From contig JAPPII010000114.1 in NCBI GenBank assembly GCA_028820845.1, positions 62,001 through 126,000 on the forward strand: DNA of 64,000 nt, written 5' to 3'. Below, piece by piece: positions 52,329 through 59,664 of this stretch; position 1 is the stretch's first letter, and each line of letters begins with the position of its first letter. Position numbers and translations under genes: made by a program. The notes under the pieces are model-generated. The model was given only the letters and a program-made list of their open reading frames with translations. It was not told the origin of the DNA and made no database searches. This DNA comes from Candidatus Poribacteria bacterium (GTDB taxonomy: Bacteria; Poribacteria; WGA-4E; WGA-3G).

Positions 52329-54065
52329 TTAAACACTATTATGATCCCAATGTCCCAGAGCAAATTTTAAAATCCTATCTGCTCTGTTGGAAATAGAAAC
52401 CTCATCCCACCGCTCTGTTTCTGAATTAAGAAACTCACTCAACTCGTTTTGGGTCTTGAGTGGAGCCTTGCGGAAATATCCCTGATCTTTATGCTCAAAA
52501 TCCTGATTTGACTTGCTAGCATTTGCCGACAGTGGGTCAATTGTCAAATTCCCTATACTGTGGAGATACTTTGCCCTGAAGTTCAAATCTATAGTTGGTC
52601 GGATTGATTTATCTGCAACAATTTCATTAGCAGTCGGATATTGTGGGATGATGTGCTCAATTGAAAATTTTCGCCGCGAATCAGTGTTGGTAAATTCATC
52701 GTAGGACATCTCCGGAAATATCGGTTGTTTTTTTATTCTAAGATGATTCTCGTATTTCCAGAAGAGATACTGTTGATCGTTTCCGTCCACATCAAAGTGA
52801 AAGAAAGAGTTCCTTAAGCATCGTTCAAACTCAGAGTCGTTGCAGTAATATTCAACGAAGTCCTGAAGCTCTTTGACCAACTGATCGAAATTACCGCTGA
52901 AATCCCTAGCTAGTCCGTACAGCGATTCACGTCCTTTATCACTCCTGTATCCTCCAATACCGAAACGGAAACAAATAATTTCTACTAATCGGGTAATACG
53001 TTTGAAATTTTGCTTTCCATCTAAGCGATCCAATTTGTAAGCTTTGATGAGCAGTGGATAAAATGTCGCTCGGCGACTGAGAGCAAATAAGTCGAGAAGA
53101 TAAGGGGCACGACTCGTAAACAACGTCTTCACGATTCCAAAACTTTCTTTCAATTCCCGACTGCACCTCTCTATGAATCTCCATGCTTCCGCTCTATCTT
53201 CTGCATTGACCAACTTGTTCACCTTCTGCTTAATCATTTGGACGGACTGTTGGTACTCTTTCTTGTTTTTCCACTCTTCAAAAGCGATGAAGTGATACTG
53301 CAAAATCGAATCTTCATCTACGCGAGATTCAATTTCCTCATAGTTTCGGTAGATTTCGCTGAACCGATCTTGGAGAATGTCTAAGTCGGTTTCAGGATTG
53401 TTTGACACAATATAACTTTTGTGCATCAGAAAACTTTTGGTTTTTTCTAAACTAGTCAGCGATTTTCCCCGGTCATTAGTCGTCTCAAAGATGAGAGTCG
53501 CCTCGGCCTTATCCTCAACCGAATAAGTTAGGACTTTCATATTTTCAATTGTATCTATGAACTTCTCGATCTTATCTGAACGTGTCTTTAGCGATCGACA
53601 AAGGAAATTTTTTGCTTTGAGTAATCGCCTTTGGGATGGGGTATGTATCTGACTAACGTCGGGTCGGTTATCTTGCAAGATGTAAGATATGAAGAAGTCA
53701 TTATCAGTATCCAAAACGCGAAGTTTGTACCTGTTGTAGATCTGGATATAGGTATCCTCTAGCATCGTGACATCGTTGCCTGTTTCTTTCCTCTGTGTCA
53801 AAAGCAGCTTCATAAAGATAATAAGTGTTGTAATCCGCTGTTGACCATCAACAATATCAATTACTTCAAACCCTTCATGCCGTGGTTGTGCCTGAAACAG
53901 AATTGTTCCAAAGAAATAACTTCGATCAGGTTTTTGATTTTCTATGTCCTCAACAAAATCTTTAAGTTGTTGTTCTTCCCAAGCGTAAGCACGCTGATAC
54001 TTTGGGATGTTAAAAATTTTCCTTCCATCAAACAACTCACTAATTCTTTTTTGCCCGTTTTCCAA
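52329..54065 (-). CDS. DUF262/DUF1524 (GmrSD-like) protein
   Basis: 578 aa. The N-terminal DUF262 (ParB-like) has FNIPKYQRAYAWEEQQLKDF, SYFFGTILFQ and VIDIVDGQQRITTL with the DGQQR motif. The C-terminal DUF1524 has an HNH-type IEHIIPQYPT and IGNLTIDPLSANASKSN. The start is TTG at 54065, set by AAGGAGG at 54072-54078; the longer frame from 54095 has that SD inside. Such fused proteins act in type IV restriction of modified DNA or other phage defence. It lies 118 bp downstream of nothing else on its strand and next to the EcoRV-like pair. Confidence 0.87.
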   Translation of the reverse strand: MENGQKRISELFDGRKIFNIPKYQRAYAWEEQQLKDFVEDIENQKPDRSYFFGTILFQAQPRHEGFEVIDIVDGQQRITTLIIFMKLLLTQRKETGNDVTMLEDTYIQIYNRYKLRVLDTDNDFFISYILQDNRPDVSQIHTPSQRRLLKAKNFLCRSLKTRSDKIEKFIDTIENMKVLTYSVEDKAEATLIFETTNDRGKSLTSLEKTKSFLMHKSYIVSNNPETDLDILQDRFSEIYRNYEEIESRVDEDSILQYHFIAFEEWKNKKEYQQSVQMIKQKVNKLVNAEDRAEAWRFIERCSRELKESFGIVKTLFTSRAPYLLDLFALSRRATFYPLLIKAYKLDRLDGKQNFKRITRLVEIICFRFGIGGYRSDKGRESLYGLARDFSGNFDQLVKELQDFVEYYCNDSEFERCLRNSFFHFDVDGNDQQYLFWKYENHLRIKKQPIFPEMSYDEFTNTDSRRKFSIEHIIPQYPTANEIVADKSIRPTIDLNFRAKYLHSIGNLTIDPLSANASKSNQDFEHKDQGYFRKAPLKTQNELSEFLNSETERWDEVSISNRADRILKFALGHWDHNSV

Positions 54066-54172
54066 TTGTTGCCTCCTTATTTTTTGATTATTCAAAACAA
54101 CCTACATCGTGCGGAACACACAAAAAAATAGACAGTCCCATGAAAACTCAACTTGTACGCAATCCTAATTGC

Positions 54173-54604
54173 CTACGGTGTAAAACTAAAAATCGCAGAT
54201 GGGATTGGTTCGGTATTAATGATACGTTTAGAATAGCTAATACCTATATCAAAACAAGATAAGAAATTTGCTCCTAATAATCCGTGCGCGTAGGTCTCGA
54301 TAGGTAAATAGCTAGCTGCAACTTCCATTCCTTCAAAAGTATGACCAATTACAGATAATCTACTCACTGTGATGATTTCAGCATTCGTAATACCACTTGC
54401 TGTGATAAAATCAATCTTACGCAAATTCGGATCTGAAAGATCATATCCTAAATCTGATAAAATATCTGGATTAATAGTCGTAAGCGAGGCACCAGTATCT
54501 AATATTAAATCTATGGTAACATGCTTGCTATCGTCTAATGCATGTATTGTAGCTTGAACCATGATTAATTTGTCAGGGCTTAACGCAAAACGTGTCTGAC
54601 TCAT
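54173..54604 (-). CDS. Retropepsin-like aspartic protease
   Basis: 143 aa with one active-site loop LILDTGASLTTINPDIL (DTGA) and the second-half signature HGLLGANFLSCFDIGI, typical of bacterial retropepsin-like (clan AA) proteases, which work as dimers. The start chosen is the ATG at 54604, which overlaps the stop of the upstream small gene as TAATG, so translation is coupled; a start four codons earlier is possible. No signal peptide. Substrate unknown. Confidence 0.83.
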   Translation of the reverse strand: MSQTRFALSPDKLIMVQATIHALDDSKHVTIDLILDTGASLTTINPDILSDLGYDLSDPNLRKIDFITASGITNAEIITVSRLSVIGHTFEGMEVAASYLPIETYAHGLLGANFLSCFDIGISYSKRIINTEPIPSAIFSFTP

Positions 54605-54843
54605 TATAGCAGGCACAATCTCCCTTCTGGAATCTCCCCAGTATAACGTATAACGGCACCGCCTGTAAGGGTCCTTAGTTCACTATAAACATCATCCCTT
54701 AAATCACTATGGGCAGTAACTATGCCTGATATAAGTTCTGAAGTTTCGTTGTTGATTTCGGGATCAACAATAAACAGCCACTGATCGGGATACTTCTCGA
54801 CCATTTCATCTAATGTCAGGCGTTTATCTGTCTCTATAGACAT
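54604..54843 (-). CDS. Small protein encoded with the aspartic protease
   Basis: 79 aa (MSIETDKRLTLDEMVEKYPDQWLFIV...VIRYTGEIPEGRLCLL). It is not recognised beyond its position. It has AAGGAAAAG before the ATG and overlaps the protease gene by one base. The pairing suggests a substrate, cofactor or inhibitor of the protease. Confidence 0.7.
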   Translation of the reverse strand: MSIETDKRLTLDEMVEKYPDQWLFIVDPEINNETSELISGIVTAHSDLRDDVYSELRTLTGGAVIRYTGEIPEGRLCLL

Positions 54844-55210
54844 TTCACTTTTCCTTTAATCATTGTATGTAGGAACCGTAGCGCAAACTGACAGTTTACG
54901 CTACAAAAGACGCGTAAGTCCTAATTTTTATACTAAACTTTGGACAATTTTAAGAGAACACACATTTCGCCCCGCTGGGGCTAAAGAGGTGGGCGTATTG
55001 CATTTCTATAGACATTCCGCCCCGCTGGGGCTGCCTTTTGATGCATCTGAATTTCTTTTTCGGTGGGTTACGTTCGTGTCAGAAACTCATAGAAAAAACA
55101 CAACCCCTTAGAAACTCAACTCATACGCAACAGGATATTGCCCAAACTTTAGTATTTTTATAGAAGTTAGGCATCTTATGCGGCACTGCCGATTATTAAA
55201 AATGTTGAAA
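54844..55210. repeat. 367-bp repeat-rich gap
   Basis: Holds the third copy of the palindromic repeat (54881-54909: GCGCAAACTG / CAGTTTACGC, then TACAAAAG). It also holds two 20-bp copies of CATTYCGCCCCGCTGGGGCT (54963-54982 and 55013-55032, 50 bp apart, one mismatch). A segment at 55110-55142 resembles 54141-54173 on the other side of the protease pair. An 82-codon frame across these repeats is not a gene. Confidence 0.65.
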
Positions 55211-56020
55211 TTAGAGACTGTCTATCACAGATTTCATCTTTTCCAATCCAATCCGAGCAACCTCCGTTGGATCTTGTTCCCAATAGTTTGGGTTGAATAA
55301 CTCCAGTGAGATGACTCCTGAATATCCAGCATCCTTCACGATAGCGATCATCTGTCCGAGGTCAAGAATACCATTCCCAGGATAAACTCTGTCTGCGTCC
55401 GATTGCTCCTCGCGTGCGGGTTGTGCAGGCGCGTCGTTGAAGTGAAAGACTGCGATTTTCTCGCCCGGAATGCCCTTCATGTCCTCTATTTCCCCGCCGC
55501 CGCGATAGATGTGGAACGGATCAAGGACAATCGTGCTATCGGGATGATCTGCCACTTCCATCACTTCCCAGGCATGTTTGACTTGGTTGACACCATCAAC
55601 GAAACCGAGGAATTCCATGGCGGGTTTAACGCCGAATTCGCGTCCGAGTTCAAGCAGTTCGCGGTAGTTCTTGCCACCTAACTGCAAATCTGCCACCTCA
55701 CGCGGTGGGCTTGAGATGATATAGGTTGATCCGACAGCCGCGGCTTGTGCCATGCGCCGTTTTGCCTCTTCGATGGCTTCTTGGTGTTCCGCACCTGTGG
55801 TATTAAGCCAACCGTGTAAGGCGATGACAGTGGGAACCGAAAGTCCGTAGTCATCGAGTGCTTTTTTGACATCGGCGAGCGAGCCGCCCTGCGCCTCGTA
55901 AGCCGTTAGATCGTCGTTCCATAACTCAATCGCTGAATAGCCGGTTTCGGCAGCGATCCGAATCTTGTCCATTAATCCGGCAGGACGAATTGTGCTGGTA
56001 TTTAAGCCTAGCTGAAACAT
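55211..56020 (-). CDS. Sugar-phosphate isomerase/epimerase (TIM barrel)
   Basis: 269 aa of the AP-endonuclease-2/xylose-isomerase-like family: FQLGLNTSTIRPAGLMDKIRIAAETGYSAIELWNDD at the start, then metal-ligand candidates E in AMEFLGFVDG, D/H in IVLDPFHIYRGGG, H in AVFHFNDAP and E in VISLELFNP. AGAGGGAAATAA precedes the ATG. It is followed upstream by a second family member, suggesting a sugar-acid or polyol pathway. Confidence 0.87.
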   Translation of the reverse strand: MFQLGLNTSTIRPAGLMDKIRIAAETGYSAIELWNDDLTAYEAQGGSLADVKKALDDYGLSVPTVIALHGWLNTTGAEHQEAIEEAKRRMAQAAAVGSTYIISSPPREVADLQLGGKNYRELLELGREFGVKPAMEFLGFVDGVNQVKHAWEVMEVADHPDSTIVLDPFHIYRGGGEIEDMKGIPGEKIAVFHFNDAPAQPAREEQSDADRVYPGNGILDLGQMIAIVKDAGYSGVISLELFNPNYWEQDPTEVARIGLEKMKSVIDSL

Positions 56021-56030
56021 TTATTTCCCT

Positions 56031-56819
56031 CTATTTGTCCATTAAACTTCTTATGAAACGGACATCTATGCGTGCAAGGTCGATGACGGTCTCCACGGGT
56101 TCTCCGCTATATTCACTGTGGAAACTCACGGGACCTGAAAAGTCGATGGTTTGTAACGTCCTCACTGCTGTTTCCCAGTCAACGAAGCCTTTGCTCATTC
56201 GGACAACTCTGCCGCCGCTCATACCGGGGGAACGCGCAAGATCCTTGAACGCCATAACAGCGAGGTGCGATTTGACAATATCGAGTGCCATGTTGATGGG
56301 TTCACCGACGATTGAGAGATGTCCTGTATCGGCGAAAACACCGACGTGTTGCGGATCGAAACCCTTTACAAGGTTCATCACTGCGCATGAATTGAGTCCC
56401 ATGGAGGTTCCAGAATGGTTATGGATACAGGTTCGGGGTCCGTATTGTGCGGAGAGCTTGGCGAACCCTTCCAATTGTGTTCGGATAAAATCGACTTGTG
56501 CCCAATAGCCGCCGTCTTCTGCATGCCAATGCCAGTATCCGAGTTTGATATTTTCGACACCGGCTTCACCGGCGGCAGCGTAGACGCGTTGCGTTTCCTC
56601 TTGTGTTGGGTCGAGGAAGTCACCGGGTGTTGTGACGAGTGGAATGGACAAACCTGCATCGGCGAATTGCTTTGCGGCAGCGGGTAGTGCCTCAGTGGCG
56701 TTTTCTGGATTCACGGGATAGCCGGGGCGAACACATAAATCGGCACCGCTCACGCCGACGGATTGCAGGGCATCAATAATATCTGGAATTTCTAAACCTT
56801 CCAGATGTTTTGTGAACAT
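56031..56819 (-). CDS. Sugar-phosphate isomerase/epimerase, 5' end altered by an IS
   Basis: 262 aa from the ATG at 56819 (MFTKHLEGLEIPD). The TIM-barrel family signature is clear: SGADLCVRPGYPVNP, GYWHWHAEDGGYW, CIHNHSGTS, VGVFADTGHLS (metal D/H), MAFKDL and VSFHSEYSG (E). Codons just upstream still read S-I-T-F-I, the usual first strand of this fold, but beyond that the frame enters the right end of the TnpB element (hairpin 56835-56854). So a few N-terminal codons and the native promoter have been displaced. Expression now must come from within or beyond the element. Confidence 0.82.
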   Translation of the reverse strand: MFTKHLEGLEIPDIIDALQSVGVSGADLCVRPGYPVNPENATEALPAAAKQFADAGLSIPLVTTPGDFLDPTQEETQRVYAAAGEAGVENIKLGYWHWHAEDGGYWAQVDFIRTQLEGFAKLSAQYGPRTCIHNHSGTSMGLNSCAVMNLVKGFDPQHVGVFADTGHLSIVGEPINMALDIVKSHLAVMAFKDLARSPGMSGGRVVRMSKGFVDWETAVRTLQTIDFSGPVSFHSEYSGEPVETVIDLARIDVRFIRSLMDK

Positions 56820-56834
56820 GATAAACGTGATACT

Positions 56835-56990
56835 CCCACGTCTAAAGTCGTGGGCTTCTTGCTTCGTCATTTCGTGCCTCCGTTGTGGAGGTCTTATAGA
56901 AACTCCACAAGCGTTTTACGTCTCGGTGTATCCCACCGCGACCTGTTTTAGGTTGATTGCTGCATTTTGGTCTCTATCTATAGACGTTCC
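56835..56990 (-). ncRNA. Presumed omega RNA at the tnpB 3' end
   Basis: TnpB proteins use an RNA made from the 3' end of tnpB and the right end, with the guide taken from the bases beyond the element. Here the guide would start ATCACGTTTATCATG (minus strand, from about 56832 down). Extent is inferred by analogy; only the end hairpin is seen. Confidence 0.35.
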
Positions 56991-58007
56991 GCAGTGGTTA
57001 CACTGATAGTTTCTGTCTGAAAGCGTCAGATCGTCTTTCTTGTGTCCACAACTGCTGCACATCTTGGAACTTGCGAAAAACTGCGGTGCTTGAACAATCG
57101 GTATGCCAAGCCCTTCGGCTTTCGTCTTAAGTTTCTCAAGGAAACCACCTAACGCACTATCGGATAAGGCTTTGGCAAGTTTTCTGTTCTTGAGTAGATT
57201 CGTGACCGAAAGTGTTTCTATACCGATAGCAGACGCTTTGCGAACTATATCCGTAGTTACCTTGTGGTGAGCGTCTTTTCGGATACAAGCAATCCGATAA
57301 TGCAGGCGTTCCACTTTGCGTTTCTGCTTATACCAGTTCTGACTTAAGAATACCTTTCGGCTTAACTTGCGTTGTTCGCGTGCCAACTTTCGCTCGTAAC
57401 GCTTTAGCGGTCTTGGGTTTTCGTATTGCTTACCATTATCAAGGGTTGCCAGTGTGTTGATACCTACATCTATGCCAATCACAGGGAGCCCACGCGTGTC
57501 ACGTGGAACGTTAGGTGTTCCTGTGTCAACAAGGATCGAGACAAACCAACGATGTGCGCTCCTTGAGATAGTAACCTGTTTGATTTTGCCAGCAAAACGT
57601 AATTCCGAAAACATCTTGACCGTGCCGATTTTCGGCAACTTGATATGTTTGCCTTCGACTTTGCACTGGTATCCTTCGACGGTATACGATTGACGGCTTC
57701 CACGTTTCTTGAACTTCGGAAAACGATTTTGCTTTTTTCGCCAGCGCGTCACAGCATCGGATAGGTTTTTTACACCGTGCAGAGCTGCGCGTTGGTCTTG
57801 TTCGCCTGCCCAGTCCAACGCTTTTTTACGTTGATTCCAACGATTATTGAGGTTTATGAAGGAATGGAACATGCCTTCTGATAAACCCGCCTTGAAATCT
57901 GCCAAAGCCAAGTTGAAGGCAAACCGTGCATAACCACATTGTTGTTGAAACCACGCAACCTGTGCATCAGTTGGACGCAAGGCGATCTTGTGTGCTTTGT
58001 GTGCCAT
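56916..58007 (-). CDS. tnpB: TnpB RNA-guided nuclease
   Basis: 363 aa. The N-terminal helix-turn-helix region is typical (KIALRPTDAQVAWFQQQCGYARFAFNLAL). RuvC motifs are GIDVGINTLATL (first Asp), IGIETLSVTNLLKN (Glu) and DRDQNAAINL (last Asp). A zinc finger CSSC...CNHC lies between the last two. All key residues are present, so it should be active. It cuts DNA next to a short TAM under RNA guidance. A large nested hairpin lies just before its start. Confidence 0.93.
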   Translation of the reverse strand: MAHKAHKIALRPTDAQVAWFQQQCGYARFAFNLALADFKAGLSEGMFHSFINLNNRWNQRKKALDWAGEQDQRAALHGVKNLSDAVTRWRKKQNRFPKFKKRGSRQSYTVEGYQCKVEGKHIKLPKIGTVKMFSELRFAGKIKQVTISRSAHRWFVSILVDTGTPNVPRDTRGLPVIGIDVGINTLATLDNGKQYENPRPLKRYERKLAREQRKLSRKVFLSQNWYKQKRKVERLHYRIACIRKDAHHKVTTDIVRKASAIGIETLSVTNLLKNRKLAKALSDSALGGFLEKLKTKAEGLGIPIVQAPQFFASSKMCSSCGHKKDDLTLSDRNYQCNHCGTSIDRDQNAAINLKQVAVGYTET

Positions 58008-58023
58008 TTTGAATATTTACCAG

Positions 58024-58104
58024 TTACCAGTCTTTAACCCCTACACAGTGGGTAGGCAGACACGTCACTAAGCAGTGACGCTGTGTATGTCTGCCAACTG
58101 GTAA
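58024..58104. other. Nested inverted repeats in the tnpB leader
   Basis: Three nested stems: TTACCAGT (58024) / ACTGGTAA (58097), GGCAGACA (58055) / TGTCTGCC (58088) and CGTCACT (58063) / AGTGACG (58074). An alternative pairing ACACAG (58043) / CTGTGT (58081) competes with the middle stem. In the 313-bp gap 58008-58320, further structure is AACGGAC / GTCCGTT (58156, 58212) and repeat element I. Confidence 0.6.
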
Positions 58105-58224
58105 TACTCATTATACCATAAAATACACCTTTTTGTCGAATGTTTTTTAATGCAAACGGACGAGACACGCGGGACGGACCCTAAAGTTAAAACTTTGGGA
58201 TTGTTAAGTGAGTCCGTTCATAAT

Positions 58225-58316
58225 AGTTTTCAGTTTTCAGTTATTAGTTATCAGTTAGGGAAAGACTTGATGTGCATCAGAAACCTCTTTAACTGACGGC
58301 TGATAGCCGATCGCTA
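58225..58316. repeat. Heptad-armed inverted-repeat element I
   Basis: 5' arm AGTTTTCAGTTTTCAGTTAT and continuation (58225-58265) and 3' arm 58286-58316 (complement TAGCGATCGGCTATCAGCCG then TCAGTTAAAGA). The core holds GATGTGCATC. Confidence 0.68.
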
Positions 58317-58320
58317 TGCC

Positions 58321-59424
58321 TTACCAATCGACAACGGAACCGTCATCAGGGTGGTAAGTCACAGGGTTCTGCCAGTCGTGGTCGATTTTGTCTTCAAGGG
58401 CATCTTCATCGAGTTCTATGCCGAGGCCGGGCCCCGTTGGAAGTTCAACAAAGCCGTCTTTGAAGACGAAGGGATTCTTAAGATAGCCTTCACCAAGGGT
58501 GGTGTGTTCTTGCATCAGGAAATTCGGTATAGAGGCATCTAACTGGATACACGCCGCTAAGGAGATAGGGCCCAACGGGTTGTGCGGGGCGATGCCGCCG
58601 TAATAGGCTTCTGCCATGCCTGCGATGATGCGCACCTCATTGATACCACCGGCGTGACAGAGATCAGGCTGAAGGATAGATGCTGCCTGTTTCTCTAAGA
58701 TTTCACGGAATCCCCATTTTGTGAACACGCGCTCACCCGTCGCAATCGGAATGTGGGTACTCCTTGCTATTTCAGCGAGGGTGTCCACGTTTTGGCACTG
58801 AATTGGCTCTTCAATGAACATCGGTTGGTAGGGTTCTAACGCTTTAATCAGAACTTTTGCGGTTTGCGGACTGATTGCTCCGTGGAAGTCTATGGCGAGG
58901 TCAACTTCTGTGCCAGCAGCTTCACGGAGCGCAGCGAAGTGATCTACGGCTCTGTCGATAAAGGCTTTATTTTCGATGATACGTGCCGGTCTGCCGCCTG
59001 CAGGACCTGTTTTGAAAGCGGTGAATCCTTTGTCAATCCATTCTTTGATCCCTTCTGGATCGCCGCCGCCTTTGTAGAGCCTGATGCGGTCGCGGGTTGG
59101 TCCACCGAAGAGTTGATAGACGGGAACGCCGAGCGACTTTCCTGCGAGGTCCCAGAGTGCCTGCTCCACGCCGCTTAGTGCACTTGTCAAAATGGGACCC
59201 CCGCGATAGAATGCATGACGATACATCGCTTGCCAGTGATGTACGACGCGTCTCGGATCCTGACCGATGAGATAGGGGGCGAGTTCGTCAACGGCTTGTG
59301 CACAGGTTTTCGCGCGTCCTTCTAAGATCGGTTCGCCGAGTCCGACCAATCCCTCGTCCGTGTGGATTTTAAGAAAGAGCCAGCGCGGTTGCACCAGAAA
59401 CGTCTCTAATTTTGTAATCTTCAT
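58321..59424 (-). CDS. dgoD: Galactonate dehydratase-type enolase-superfamily enzyme
   Basis: 367 aa of the mandelate racemase/enolase superfamily: MKITKLETFLVQPRWLFLKIHTDEGLVGLGEP, then QALWDLAGKSLGVPVYQLFGG. Metal ligands are D in LAIDFHGA, E in MFIEEPIQ and E in IATGERVF, and PHNPLGPISLAAC lies near the catalytic His. This pattern and length are closest to D-galactonate dehydratase, which removes water from a sugar acid. With the two isomerases downstream it suggests sugar-acid catabolism. The exact substrate is not certain. Confidence 0.83.
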   Translation of the reverse strand: MKITKLETFLVQPRWLFLKIHTDEGLVGLGEPILEGRAKTCAQAVDELAPYLIGQDPRRVVHHWQAMYRHAFYRGGPILTSALSGVEQALWDLAGKSLGVPVYQLFGGPTRDRIRLYKGGGDPEGIKEWIDKGFTAFKTGPAGGRPARIIENKAFIDRAVDHFAALREAAGTEVDLAIDFHGAISPQTAKVLIKALEPYQPMFIEEPIQCQNVDTLAEIARSTHIPIATGERVFTKWGFREILEKQAASILQPDLCHAGGINEVRIIAGMAEAYYGGIAPHNPLGPISLAACIQLDASIPNFLMQEHTTLGEGYLKNPFVFKDGFVELPTGPGLGIELDEDALEDKIDHDWQNPVTYHPDDGSVVDW

Positions 59425-59664
59425 TGAGATTCCTCAAATTGATATGGACTTGAAACGGATTGTTTTATCTATTTTGGTGCCATGTTACCATTTCCCCCGA
59501 ATTTTTTCAAGGATTAATATGGGATGTATTAGCGTTATTTATGTTGATTCTTTTCGAGAAAACTTGTAATCTTACTGTTAACTTTTTTCGTTTGAGGACA
59601 ATATATAGTTGTAGTTTATCCTTTTTGAAAAAATCTCTGAACTTCACAAAAGGAGGCGTTACTA

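Larger units (their letters stand above)
56832..58205 (-). mobile_element. IS1341-type (TnpB-only IS200/IS605) element
   Basis: An intact tnpB with a right end carrying the hairpin CCCACG / CGTGGG (56835-56840, 56849-56854), common to this group. The left end lies near 58190-58205, where CCCTAAAGTT / AACTTTGGG forms a hairpin. There is no tnpA, so transposition needs a partner in trans. Boundaries are approximate because these elements make no target duplication. Confidence 0.7.

Noticed and set aside
54863-55111. 82-codon plus-strand frame
   Set aside because: It is a translation of three intergenic palindromic repeats.
58156-58218. Separate structured RNA gene (AACGGAC / GTCCGTT with inner hairpin)
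   Set aside because: It overlaps the probable left end of the TnpB element, where such hairpins are expected; no independent promoter was seen.
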